Below, one piece after another: positions 30,985 through 39,920 of a stretch of DNA of 64,000 nt. Source of the stretch: Halobacterium rubrum (GTDB lineage: Archaea; Halobacteriota; Halobacteria; Halobacteriales; Halobacteriaceae); contig NZ_JAJQQZ010000002.1 of assembly GCF_021729015.1 (NCBI RefSeq), positions 372,001 through 436,000 on the forward strand. Reading direction: 5' to 3'. The notes beneath the pieces were generated by a model. That model had not been told where the DNA came from. It ran no database searches and saw only the letters and a program-made list of their open reading frames with translations. The number at the start of each line of letters is the position of its first letter. The stretch's first letter is position 1. Both the position numbers and the translations under genes were made by a program.

Positions 30985-32961
30985 ATGAGTACAGACGACG
31001 TCTCGGAACCGACGACCTGGCACAAGGCCCTCGACCACGACGACCTCCCCGAGGGCCGCGTCGAGGCGGTCAACTGCGGGGACACCACCGTCGCCGTCAC
31101 CCACTATGACGGCGAGTACGCCGCTCTCGACAACAACTGCCCCCACCAGGGCGGCCCGCTCGGCGAGGGGTCGATCGAGACCGGGCTGCTGCGGTGTCCC
31201 TGGCACGGGTGGGATTTCGACCCGCTGACCGGTGAAACGCCCGGCCCCCACGACGACTGCGTGCAGACGTACCCCGTCGAGGAGCGTGAAGACGGGATCT
31301 ACGTCGGCTTTCCCGAGGCAGACGACCACGAACGCACGGTCTCCGACGTGGTTGCCGAGACCCTCGTCAACTGGGGTGTCCGCCAGGTCTGGGGCATCGT
31401 CGGCCACTCCAATCTCGGTCTGGCGGACGCACTCCGCCGTGAAGCCGAGAACGGAAACATGGACTACTACGGCGTCCGCCACGAGGGTGCCGCAGCGTTC
31501 GCTGCCTCTGCGTACGGCAAACTGACGGGTCGGCCGGCAGCGTGCTTCTCTATCGCTGGACCGGGCGCCACGAACATGCTCACCGGGCTCTGGGACGCGC
31601 ACGTCGACGGCGCCCCCACGATCGCGCTCACCGGCCAGGTCGAGTCACAGGTCTTGGGAACCGGGAACTTCCAGGAACTCGACCTGGAGGCCGCCTACGG
31701 CGACGTCGCCGAGTTCGAAGCGACGATGCTGGCGGACAGCCAGCACGCGGAGCTCGCGACCCGGGCCGCCAAGACCGCCATCCTCGAGGACGGCGTCTCC
31801 CACCTCGTCTTCCCGGACGAGATCCAGACCCAGTCCGCCGAAGGCGCCGACCCCGGCGACCCGGCGGGCCGCATCACCGACCGCGACATCGCGCCGCCCG
31901 AGGACGCCCTCGAGGATGCGGTCGGCCTGCTCGAAACGGCCGAGCGACCCGTCGTCGTGGTCGGGCACGGGGCGCGCTTCGATATGGACGGCGTCGTCGA
32001 GCTCGCCGAGCGCCTGGACTGCCCGGTCGTCACGACGTTCAAGGCGAAAGGTCAGATACCGGACTCCCACCCGCTGGCGGGCGGGGTGCTCGGCCGGTCG
32101 GGGACGCCCATCGCGAGCCACTTCATGAACGAGGCGGACTTGCTGGCGGTGTTCGGTGCGAGCTTCTCGAACCACACGGGGATTGCCGAGTACAAGCCCA
32201 CCATCCACGTCGACTACGACGCGATGACACTGGGGAAGTTCCACAGCGTCGACGTCCCCGTCTGGGGCGAGATCGGCGTGACCGTCGACGAGCTCCACGA
32301 GCGCCTGGGCGAGGACCTCGCCGCCGAGAGCCAGCGCGACGAGCTCGTCGACCGCTGGGCGATCTGGCGCGAGGAGAAGGCGACGCGGCGCGCCCAGCCC
32401 CCCGAGCGCGGCATCAACTACGCCACGGTGTTCGACGCGATGAGTCGACTCGTGCCGGACGACGCCATCGTGCCGGTCGACGTCGGCAACAACACGTACG
32501 CGTTCGGTCGGTACTTCGAGCCGGAGGACCAGTCCGTCCTGATGTCCGGCTACCTCGGCTCCATCGGGTTCGCGTTCCCCGCCGCACTCGGCGCGTGGGC
32601 GGCCACCCAGGAGCCCTGCTCGCAGTTCGCGGGCCGTGACGTGGTCTCGGTGTCCAGCGACGGCGGCTTCGGCCAGTACATGAGCGAGTTCACGACCGCC
32701 GTGAAGTACGACATGGACCTCACGCACGTCCTCCTGAACGACGACGAGCTCGGGAAGATCAGCAAGGAGCAACGCACGGGCGGCTGGGACGTCTGGCAGA
32801 CCGACCTCGTCAACCCCGGGTTCGCCGAGTTCGCGGACAACTGCGGCGGCCACGGCGTCTACGTCGAGGACGCCGACGACCTCGACGACGCACTTCGAGA
32901 AGCAATCGCCCACGACGGCCCGTCGCTGGTCGAGATCCCGACCGACTCCGACCCGGTGTGA
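30985..32961 (+). CDS. Rieske ferredoxin domain fused to ThDP-dependent enzyme
   Basis: A 658-residue two-part protein. Residues about 10-105 are a Rieske [2Fe-2S] domain: NNCPHQGGPLG (Cys52, His54) and RCPWHGWDFDP (Cys71, His74). Residues about 112-655 are a complete pyruvate-oxidase/acetolactate-synthase-type ThDP enzyme: catalytic Glu in GVRHEGAAAF, SIAGPGATNMLTG, a central domain VVVVGHGARF and the ThDP/Mg motif SSDGGFGQYMSEF followed by LLNDDELGKI. The fusion suggests that electrons from oxidative decarboxylation pass to or from the iron-sulfur cluster without a flavin. The 2-oxo acid substrate is unknown. It is probably cytoplasmic. Confidence 0.85.
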   Translation: MSTDDVSEPTTWHKALDHDDLPEGRVEAVNCGDTTVAVTHYDGEYAALDNNCPHQGGPLGEGSIETGLLRCPWHGWDFDPLTGETPGPHDDCVQTYPVEEREDGIYVGFPEADDHERTVSDVVAETLVNWGVRQVWGIVGHSNLGLADALRREAENGNMDYYGVRHEGAAAFAASAYGKLTGRPAACFSIAGPGATNMLTGLWDAHVDGAPTIALTGQVESQVLGTGNFQELDLEAAYGDVAEFEATMLADSQHAELATRAAKTAILEDGVSHLVFPDEIQTQSAEGADPGDPAGRITDRDIAPPEDALEDAVGLLETAERPVVVVGHGARFDMDGVVELAERLDCPVVTTFKAKGQIPDSHPLAGGVLGRSGTPIASHFMNEADLLAVFGASFSNHTGIAEYKPTIHVDYDAMTLGKFHSVDVPVWGEIGVTVDELHERLGEDLAAESQRDELVDRWAIWREEKATRRAQPPERGINYATVFDAMSRLVPDDAIVPVDVGNNTYAFGRYFEPEDQSVLMSGYLGSIGFAFPAALGAWAATQEPCSQFAGRDVVSVSSDGGFGQYMSEFTTAVKYDMDLTHVLLNDDELGKISKEQRTGGWDVWQTDLVNPGFAEFADNCGGHGVYVEDADDLDDALREAIAHDGPSLVEIPTDSDPV

Positions 32962-33028
32962 CCGGCACCCAGTCGGCCGCGTTCGGGGCGCCCGAACGCA
33001 CCACGCCCCAGTCCAGCGGGCAGCCACT

Positions 33029-34267
33029 ATGAGCGGGCTCGCGGCCACGCTCGTGAGCGTCCTCGCCGTGTTCGCGGTGGCGTTCGCCGTCCGCCTGCTC
33101 GTCGCGGGCCGCGACCGGGTCGCGTTCGCGAGCGTGCTCGTGTCCGTCGGCGTCGCCGTGTCGGCGCTCGGCCTGTCGTTCGGCCTCGAGCTCACGCCGG
33201 ACCTGATACTGATGGTGTTCCTGCCGGCCGTCATCTTCCACGGCACGACGACGCTGGACGTCCGGCGGCTGTGGGCGAACGCCGGCCTCGTCGCGGTACT
33301 GACCGTCGTCGGCCTGCCGCTAGCGGTCGGCATCCTGGGCGCCGCCGGAACCGTCGCGTTCGGGTTCCCCCTGCTCGTGTCGCTGCTGTTCGCGACCATC
33401 GTCCTGCCCACGGACCCCGCGGCCGTGCTGTCGATCTTCGAGGAGCTGGACGTCTCCGAGCGCCTCGCGGTCACCATCGAGGGCGAGAGCCTGTTCAACG
33501 ACGGCGTCGCGGTCGTGCTGTTCACCACGCTGGTCGCCGCCTTCGAGTCCTCCGGCTCCGTCGCCGGCCTCGCGACGCCCGCGGGGCTCATCGGCGTCCT
33601 CGTCGAGGTCGCCGTCGTCGGCGGCGGCGGGTTCCTGCTCGGTGCCGCCGTCGGCTACGCCGCCCACGCCGTGATGCGGCGCCTCGAGGACGAGATGAGC
33701 GTCCTCCTGTTGACGGTGCTGGTCGCCTACGGCAGCTTCCTGCTCGCCGAGCACGCCCTCGGCGTCAGCGGCATCCTCGCAGTGGTCGGCGCCGGCCTGC
33801 TGGCAGGCGCCCACGAGGAGACCCACCACAAGATGAGCACCAGCGAGTATCACGTCCAGCAGGTGTGGACGACCGCCTCCTTCATGGCGACCACCGTCCT
33901 CTACGTCCTCATCGGCGCCGAGGTCGGGTTCGACAGCCTCGTCGCGCACGCCGACGTCGTCGCCCTGGCGGCCGTGCTGGTCGTCGCGACGCGCGCGGCG
34001 ACCATCTACCCGCTGGTGACGGCGACGAACCTCGCTGGCAGCCGGCCCGTCCCCGGCTACTGCCAGCACGTCATGGTCTGGGGCGGCCTCCACACCGTGG
34101 TGCCGGTCGCGCTGGTGCTGTCGCTGCCCGAGGGCGTGCCGTTCCTGGGGCAGTTGCGCGCGATGGTGTTCGGCGTCGCCGCGCTCAGCATCGTCGTCCA
34201 GGGCCTGCTGATGCCGGTCGTGCTGTCCAAGCTCGGGATGGGAGAGACGACAGGCGAGGACGACTGA
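33029..34267 (+). CDS. Na+/H+ antiporter, CPA1 (NhaP-type)
   Basis: A 412-residue protein with twelve or so helices. Key motifs are FLPAVIFHGT, ATIVLPTDPAAVLSIFEEL (ion-binding Thr-Asp-Pro) and IEGESLFNDGVAVVLFT (Asn-Asp), the two half-helices of CPA1 antiporters. It exports sodium in exchange for protons, expected in a high-salt organism. It is 67 bases after the Rieske-ThDP stop on the same strand. Residues GGLHTVVPVALVLSLPE near the end carry the conserved helix 11. It lacks the long cytoplasmic tail of bacterial members. Confidence 0.88.
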   Translation: MSGLAATLVSVLAVFAVAFAVRLLVAGRDRVAFASVLVSVGVAVSALGLSFGLELTPDLILMVFLPAVIFHGTTTLDVRRLWANAGLVAVLTVVGLPLAVGILGAAGTVAFGFPLLVSLLFATIVLPTDPAAVLSIFEELDVSERLAVTIEGESLFNDGVAVVLFTTLVAAFESSGSVAGLATPAGLIGVLVEVAVVGGGGFLLGAAVGYAAHAVMRRLEDEMSVLLLTVLVAYGSFLLAEHALGVSGILAVVGAGLLAGAHEETHHKMSTSEYHVQQVWTTASFMATTVLYVLIGAEVGFDSLVAHADVVALAAVLVVATRAATIYPLVTATNLAGSRPVPGYCQHVMVWGGLHTVVPVALVLSLPEGVPFLGQLRAMVFGVAALSIVVQGLLMPVVLSKLGMGETTGEDD

Positions 34268-34278
34268 CGGCGCCGACG

Positions 34279-35808
34279 CTACCGCGTCACGCGGCGCCCC
34301 AGCGAGAACACGAAAATGGCGGTCAGCAGCGCGCCGGCCAGCCCCTCCGACGCGGCGACGAACCGGCCGAGCGACCCGACCGGGTGGACGTCGCCGAGCC
34401 CCAGCGTCGCGAACGTCACGACGCTGAAGTAGAGGCCGTCAACGACTGCCGAGGGCCCGTGAGTCGCGTACCGCACGACGTCGCTGCCGGCTGCGAGCCC
34501 GGCCGTCGCGGGGTACACCAGGGCGCTGGCCAAGATGACGGCGGCCGATAGTGCGACGGTGCGCTGCGGGCGCTCGCCGAACCCGGCGACGGCGTCCAGG
34601 AAAACGTTGGTCAGCCAGCGCACCACGGCGTCCCCACGATGCCACGTCGAGTGCGACGGGTCGAGTGCGTGGGCGGCGTATCGCCGCCGCTGGTAGCGTA
34701 GCTCCTCGACGAAGAACAGCGACGCCGTCTCGCCGTCGCCGATGCCGGACGCGCCCTGTTTGGCCTCCAGGTACGTCCGCTCGAGGCTCTCGACGTCCGT
34801 CTCGGTGGCCGGGTCGCCGGCGTACTCGTGGATACGCCACCGGTTCGCCCGGAGGACGCCGCGGTAGGACGCGAACGGGAAGCCGTCGAAGCGCGTCCGG
34901 TAGAACCGGTAGCGGTCGAACGTCTCCGGGTCGCAGTCCAGGTCCACGTCGCCGACCGTCGCGTCCGTGAGGTCGTAGAAGGCGGCCGTGTCCTCGGGCT
35001 GCCCGAGCCACCCGGCCGCGACGTCGGCGTCCGCCAGCAGGCAGTCGGTCGAGTCGTCGGGGAGGACCCGCAGCCGCGAGATCGACGCCGCCGAGAGGTC
35101 CAGTGTCGCGCCCTCCGGGACCGTGACGCCGTCGAAGGTGGCGGTCTCGCAGTCGGCCCCCGCGAACTCGGCGCCCGCTGCGAAGGTCGTCGCGGCGAAC
35201 TGCGCGGTGTCGACGACGACCCGCGGGAAGTGCGCGCGGCCCGCGACGGTAACGCCGTCGACGTTCAGCCAGCCGTCGACGCTGGCCGCCGCGAACTCGG
35301 CGCTCCCCTCGAGCCGGGTGGCGTGCAGGCGCAGGCTGCGCTCGAAGGACGCGCGTTTCGCGCGGACGCACGTCGACAGGTCGGTGGCGGCGCCGAGCGT
35401 CGACTCGTCGACCGTGACGTCCATCTCGAAGGTCGCGTCCGAGGCGTCGAGGTGACCGACCCGGGAGTCCTCGACGACCAGCGGATGGGCGAGCACGGCC
35501 CCGGAGAGGTCGAGGGTTCCCTCGACGGTGACGTCGCGGAACGCGACGGGGCCGACGTCGTGGCCGTCGACGACGAGCGCGGACAGGTCGAGGTCCCGGA
35601 CGTGCACGCCGACGTACTCGCGTCGCGCCGGGTCGTCGGCGTCGACGTCCGCCAGGAACGCCTCGCGGAGCGTCGGGGCGTCGGGCCCGTCGGCCTCGCG
35701 TTCGGCGGGCGAGAGGTGGAACACGCACCGGTCGTGGCCGTCCGCCGACGGACGGGGACACGTCCGCTCGGTCCCGTCGGCGGCGTACTGGTACGTGCAG
35801 TCGGTCAC
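34279..35808 (-). CDS. Beta-helix sensor-like protein with C-terminal ion-channel pore
   Basis: A 509-residue protein. The N-terminus has a small Cys cluster (TDCTYQYAADGTERTCPRP..CVFHL). Residues about 70-260 are degenerate pentapeptide/right-handed beta-helix repeats (patterns such as ATFEMDVTVDES). The C-terminal about 110 residues contain two membrane helices around VTFATLGLGDVHP, a potassium-channel-like filter with TLGLGD in place of TVGYGD. Haloarchaea have such fusions, in which the repeat domain probably forms a cytoplasmic module. A GTG at 35808 (MTDCTYQ) is preferred to a TTG at 35880. Ion specificity is uncertain because the filter is altered. Confidence 0.75.
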   Translation of the reverse strand: MTDCTYQYAADGTERTCPRPSADGHDRCVFHLSPAEREADGPDAPTLREAFLADVDADDPARREYVGVHVRDLDLSALVVDGHDVGPVAFRDVTVEGTLDLSGAVLAHPLVVEDSRVGHLDASDATFEMDVTVDESTLGAATDLSTCVRAKRASFERSLRLHATRLEGSAEFAAASVDGWLNVDGVTVAGRAHFPRVVVDTAQFAATTFAAGAEFAGADCETATFDGVTVPEGATLDLSAASISRLRVLPDDSTDCLLADADVAAGWLGQPEDTAAFYDLTDATVGDVDLDCDPETFDRYRFYRTRFDGFPFASYRGVLRANRWRIHEYAGDPATETDVESLERTYLEAKQGASGIGDGETASLFFVEELRYQRRRYAAHALDPSHSTWHRGDAVVRWLTNVFLDAVAGFGERPQRTVALSAAVILASALVYPATAGLAAGSDVVRYATHGPSAVVDGLYFSVVTFATLGLGDVHPVGSLGRFVAASEGLAGALLTAIFVFSLGRRVTR

Positions 35809-36120
35809 CGTCGTCGGCCCTCCGCGGACGCCGAAGCGGCGGGTCGCGGCCGTGACATCGTGTTGGCTACCACTCCGCAACCAGCCCTACATAACTTCGG
35901 GTCGACTGTGGTACTGGGTTGCACGGTCGCGCGACGGATTTACGTCCGGGGTCGCGTGTCTCACGTGGCTGGGGCCACCCCGGCACCCCCCGTGTGCCGG
36001 AACTCGGTCCCCCGCGCCCCAGCCGCCCCGTTCACTACTCATGACTCGCGATATCGACGCCCACGTCCGGCACCGACAGCATGCGAATCGAGGCGCGCCA
36101 GTTGCGGCGCGGAGGCAGCG
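35809..36120. other. Divergent intergenic region
   Basis: About 310 bases between two divergent genes. No protein-like frame or operator was recognised. A very long frame crossing this region on the plus strand is an artefact of antisense GC bias joined to the 36121 gene. Confidence 0.45.
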
Positions 36121-37779
36121 ATGAGGCCTTCGGACGCCGGCGACCCCGAGCGGGTCGCGACCTGGAGTGACCTCCCGGACCGCGAGCCGGCCCACGCGAA
36201 GGCAGCGGGCGTCGACCTCGTCGTGGTGCGGTACGACGACGATGTATCGGTGCTGTACGGCCGGTGTCTCCACCGGGGCGTGCTGCTCGGCGACGGCCAC
36301 GTGGAGGGACAGAACCTCATCTGCGGCGTCCACGGCTGGGACTACCGGTACGACACGGGCATTAGCGAGTACGACAACTCCGAACAGCTCGAGACGTTCA
36401 CGGCGTGGGTCGACGAAGGGGACGACGCCGTCTACGTCGACGCCGCGGAGGTCGCCGACTGGGCCGCGGACAACCCCCAGCCGTACGACGACCTGGACCC
36501 CGAGGAGGCGGACAGCGCGACCAACCCCGAGTTCTACGGCGACCCCGACCCCGAGAAGGAACCCCACACCCACTACATCCAGGAACTCGCCCAGCTGGGC
36601 GCGGAGGGCATCGGCGAGCACGGCGACGTGTCTGCGATGGGCGTCCCCCGGGACGAGCTGCCGTCCTGGGACGACCTCCAGCTGTTGACGGCGCAGCTCG
36701 CGCGCACGCCGCTGGACGACGAGGCGCCCGTCGACACCAGTCTGGTGGTCGGCCCGAACGCCGAGAACCCACTCGAACTGGAGATCCCCGTCTTCGTCAG
36801 CGACATGAGCTTCGGTGCGCTCAGCGAGGAGGCGAAAGTCGCCATCTCGACGGGCGCCGAGCGCGCCGGCACCGGCGTCTGCTCGGGCGAGGGCGGGATG
36901 CTGCCCGAGGAACGGGACGCGAACTCGCGGTACGTCTACGAGTACGCCTCCGGGAAGTTCGGCTGGGACATCGAGAAGGTCGCGGACGTCCAGGCGTTCC
37001 ACTTCAAGGCCGGCCAGGGCGCGAAGACCGGGACCGGGGGTCACCTGCCGGGCGAGAAGGTCCAGGGGCGGATCGCGGAGGTCCGCGACCTCGAACCGGG
37101 CACCGACGCGGTCAGCCCGGCCCGGTTCCCGGACCTGCGGATGCCCGAGGACTTCGCCGAAATGGCGGACCGCGTGCGCGACGTCGGCGGCGGCATCCCG
37201 GTCGGGTTCAAGCTCTCGGCCCAGCACGTCGAGGACGACCTCGACTTCGCGCTCGAGGCGGGCGCCGACTACGTCATCCTCGACGGCCGCGGCGGCGGCA
37301 CGGGGGCGGCGCCGGACGTCTTCAAGGACAACATCTCCGTGCCGACGATGCCCGCCATCGCGCGCGCTCGCCGCCACCTCGACGACCGGGGCGCGTCGGA
37401 CGTCACCCTGATCGCGACCGGCGGCCTGCGCACGGAGTCGGACTTCGTGAAGGCGATGGCGCTGGGCGCGGACGGCGTCGCCGTCGCCAACGCGGCGATG
37501 CAGGCGATCGGCTGTCTCGGGATGCGGGCCTGTGACTCGAACAACTGCCCGGTCGGCATCGCCACACAGAAGGAGGGACTCCGGGACCGCCTGGTCGTGG
37601 AGTCGGCTGCCGACGGGCTGCGGAACTACTTCGAGGCGACTGTCTCTCTGATGAAGGTCCTGGCGCGTGCCTGTGGCCACGACAGCCTCGCCGGCTTCGA
37701 CCGCCGCGACCTGACGACCTGGAAGAAGGACGTCGCCGAACTGACCGGTGTCGAGTACGCCGGCGTCGGGGACTACTGA
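36121..37779 (+). CDS. Rieske-like domain fused to glutamate-synthase FMN domain
   Basis: A 552-residue protein. Residues about 10-110 form a Rieske-like domain: GRCLHRGVLLGDG (Cys49, His51) and LICGVHGWDYRYD (Cys68, His71), a four-residue C-G-V-H second box. From about residue 150 it is an FMN-binding glutamate-synthase-like TIM barrel: PVFVSDMSFGALSEEAK, GTGVCSGEGGMLPEE, HFKAGQGAKTGTGGHLPG, and CLGMRACDSNNCPVGIATQ (Cys465, 471, 476) for a [3Fe-4S] cluster. The ammonia-producing amidotransferase domain is missing. So it may be an electron-transfer or unknown oxidoreductase rather than glutamate synthase. The start is the ATG at 36121. Confidence 0.82.
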   Translation: MRPSDAGDPERVATWSDLPDREPAHAKAAGVDLVVVRYDDDVSVLYGRCLHRGVLLGDGHVEGQNLICGVHGWDYRYDTGISEYDNSEQLETFTAWVDEGDDAVYVDAAEVADWAADNPQPYDDLDPEEADSATNPEFYGDPDPEKEPHTHYIQELAQLGAEGIGEHGDVSAMGVPRDELPSWDDLQLLTAQLARTPLDDEAPVDTSLVVGPNAENPLELEIPVFVSDMSFGALSEEAKVAISTGAERAGTGVCSGEGGMLPEERDANSRYVYEYASGKFGWDIEKVADVQAFHFKAGQGAKTGTGGHLPGEKVQGRIAEVRDLEPGTDAVSPARFPDLRMPEDFAEMADRVRDVGGGIPVGFKLSAQHVEDDLDFALEAGADYVILDGRGGGTGAAPDVFKDNISVPTMPAIARARRHLDDRGASDVTLIATGGLRTESDFVKAMALGADGVAVANAAMQAIGCLGMRACDSNNCPVGIATQKEGLRDRLVVESAADGLRNYFEATVSLMKVLARACGHDSLAGFDRRDLTTWKKDVAELTGVEYAGVGDY

Positions 37780-37861
37780 TGTGGCATAAAGCTATCGCAG
37801 GTGTGTGCGAGGACGTCCCACGTGCGACGACGACAAACCCACCCGAGCAGTACGTGGTCGC

Positions 37862-38134
37862 ATGAGCAGTGACGCGACCACCCCGGACGACACCCCGAAC
37901 CAGACCGACGTCATTCCGGACAGTTACGGGATTCACGTGATGGACGAGCAGATCCACGTGTGGCAGTATCGCATCGACGTCGCCGAGCCGGCAGGCCAGT
38001 GGCGCTTCGTCGAGACGCTGGACCGCACCGACGATCCGAAACTGTCTCTGGAGTACGCGTCGCCGATGGCGCCAGCTACGGACGGCTACTGGATCTACAG
38101 CCGGTCCTACGACTGCGAACTGGACTGCGCGTGA
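37862..38134 (+). CDS. Small conserved haloarchaeal protein, unknown
   Basis: A 90-residue acidic protein, with residues 18-40 ([20 protein letters not shown]) and the ending [15 protein letters not shown]. Two cysteines close to the C-terminus are notable. No fold is recognised. It is 19 bases upstream of the second DHFR and likely co-transcribed with it. An earlier ATG at 37805 gives a poorly coding extension. Confidence 0.6.
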   Translation: MSSDATTPDDTPNQTDVIPDSYGIHVMDEQIHVWQYRIDVAEPAGQWRFVETLDRTDDPKLSLEYASPMAPATDGYWIYSRSYDCELDCA

Positions 38135-38153
38135 CGACCGACAACAGCATACA

Positions 38154-38636
38154 ATGGAACTGATATCAGTCGCAGCGGTGGCAGAGAACGGCGTCATCGG
38201 CCGAGACGGCGAGATACCCTGGCAGAGCATCCCGGCAGACAAACGCCAGTACCGGAACCGGATCGCGGACTGGCCCGTGATTCTCGGCCGGCGGACGTTC
38301 GACTCGATGCGGGCCGACCTCCCCGGGACGGCGCAAATCGTGTTGAGCCGGTCGCAATCCGAGTACGACGTCGATTCGGCCCACCACGCGTCGGGGGTAG
38401 ACGACGCGGTCGCGGTCGTCGAGTCGCTCGGATTCGACCGCGCCTACGTCATCGGCGGGGCCGGCATCTACGACCTGTTCCAGTCCGCCGTCGACCGGAT
38501 GGTGCTCAGTCGGGTCCCGGGTGAGTACGACGGCGACGCCTACTTCCCGGAGTGGGACCGGGACGACTGGGCGGTCGTCGATCGCACCGACTACGACGAC
38601 TTCACGCTCGAGGAGTGGGTCCGGGAGGAGCGCTAA
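38154..38636 (+). CDS. folA: Dihydrofolate reductase (copy 2)
   Basis: A 160-residue type-I DHFR with [28 protein letters not shown] and [12 protein letters not shown]. It is the same length as the DHFR at 11083-11565 and clearly its paralogue over the whole sequence, with identical VLSRSQ and [16 protein letters not shown] stretches. Conserved active-site acid Asp in the IPADKRQ region is present in both. Why two DHFRs are kept in 27 kb is not evident. Its neighbours are an unknown protein and an M20 peptidase. Confidence 0.9.
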   Translation: MELISVAAVAENGVIGRDGEIPWQSIPADKRQYRNRIADWPVILGRRTFDSMRADLPGTAQIVLSRSQSEYDVDSAHHASGVDDAVAVVESLGFDRAYVIGGAGIYDLFQSAVDRMVLSRVPGEYDGDAYFPEWDRDDWAVVDRTDYDDFTLEEWVREER

Positions 38637-38651
38637 CCAGCCCCCACAACG

Positions 38652-39920
38652 ATGAATTCGTCCGACCTCCCGACGGCCGTCGCCGAGTACCTCTCCGCCA
38701 ATCGCAGTGAGCTCTTCGCGCTCACCGAGACACTGGTCGGTCACGACACGCAGAATCCACCCGGAGGAACGGTCGAGATCGTCGAGTGGCTGAAGCGTGC
38801 GCTCGACGAACCGTCGTTGGCCGTCGAACGGTTCGAGGTCGACCCCGAGAAGCCGAATCTGCTCGCGACGCTCCCCGGCCGGACCGACCGAACGCTGTGT
38901 TTCAACGGCCACCTGGACACCGTCCCGTTCGACGAGAGCGACTGGACGTACGACCCGCTCGGCGAGAGAGACGGGGATCGCATCTACGGGCGCGGCACGA
39001 CCGACATGAAAGGCGCCGTCGCTGCGATGCTACAGGTCGCACTCGCGTACGCTCGAACCGGGACGAAGCCGCCAGTGACACTCCAGTTCGCGTTCGTGAG
39101 CGACGAGGAGACGGGCGGCGACGCCGGCCTCACGACGCTCCTGGACACCAGCGACTTCGCCCCCGACGCCTGCGTCGTCGGCGAGACGACCGCTCGCAAC
39201 GGTCGGTACTCCGTCTCGGTCGCCGACCGCGGCAACATCTGGCTCACCCTCGAGGCGTCCGGGACGGCCGCCCACGGCTCGCGGCCGATGATCGGGGAGA
39301 ACGCGATCGACCGACTGACAGCGGCCATCGACCAGTTGCGGGGCGACTTCGGACAGCAGGAGCAGCCGGTCGACGCGTCGATGGACGACATCATCGAAGA
39401 GTCGGTCGGCTTCTACGAACCCGAGGCCGGGGCCGACGCCACCCGCCGGCTGTACAGGTACCCGACCATCAACCTCGGCGTCATCGAGGGCGGCACGGCA
39501 ATCAACACGGTACCGGCGTCGGCGTCCGCGAGCGTCGATATCCGATTGACTGCCGGTGTCGACACGAGAGCGGCACTCGGCGGCATACGGAACTGTTTGA
39601 CCGGGATGGACGGCATCGAGATCACGGACATCTCGTGGACCCGTGGTTCCTACGAACCGCTCGGGAGCCCCATCGTCGAAGCGAGCGCGAACGCGGCCGA
39701 GCACGTCGTCGACGAGCAGGTCTACCGACGCAGCGCGACCGGCGGCGGCGACGCCAAGGCCCTCCGACACAGCGGGATTCCGACGGTCGAGTTCGGGTTC
39801 GGCACGCAGACGGCCCACGGGACCGACGAGTACACGACGACCGAGGCGCTCGTCCGGAACGCCGTCAGCTACGGGACGCTCCCCGTCCTCTACGAGCGAT
39901 TCGCGAGCGCCGACGGATGA
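38652..39920 (+). CDS. M20-family peptidase/deacylase (ArgE/DapE/CPG2-like)
   Basis: A 422-residue zinc hydrolase. It has LCFNGHLDTVPFD (first metal His, Asp), GRGTTDMKGAVAAML (bridging Asp), FVSDEETGGDAG (catalytic Glu pair), a dimerisation insert containing AHGSRP, and a late GFGTQTAHGTDEY. The family includes acetylornithine deacetylase, succinyl-diaminopimelate desuccinylase and carboxypeptidase G. The actual substrate is unassigned. The carboxypeptidase G possibility is interesting beside DHFR because that subgroup cleaves folate-type glutamate, but nothing here proves it. It overlaps the following gene by four bases (ATGA). Confidence 0.82.
   Translation: MNSSDLPTAVAEYLSANRSELFALTETLVGHDTQNPPGGTVEIVEWLKRALDEPSLAVERFEVDPEKPNLLATLPGRTDRTLCFNGHLDTVPFDESDWTYDPLGERDGDRIYGRGTTDMKGAVAAMLQVALAYARTGTKPPVTLQFAFVSDEETGGDAGLTTLLDTSDFAPDACVVGETTARNGRYSVSVADRGNIWLTLEASGTAAHGSRPMIGENAIDRLTAAIDQLRGDFGQQEQPVDASMDDIIEESVGFYEPEAGADATRRLYRYPTINLGVIEGGTAINTVPASASASVDIRLTAGVDTRAALGGIRNCLTGMDGIEITDISWTRGSYEPLGSPIVEASANAAEHVVDEQVYRRSATGGGDAKALRHSGIPTVEFGFGTQTAHGTDEYTTTEALVRNAVSYGTLPVLYERFASADG

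Noticed and set aside
34828-37779. A 983-codon frame that would join a long N-terminal extension to the glutamate-synthase fusion
   Set aside because: The extension is antisense to the 34279-35808 gene. The ATG at 36121 gives a clean Rieske domain start.
36121-37779. Genuine glutamate synthase
   Set aside because: No glutaminase domain is present and the N-terminus is a Rieske-like domain. The FMN domain alone does not establish that activity.
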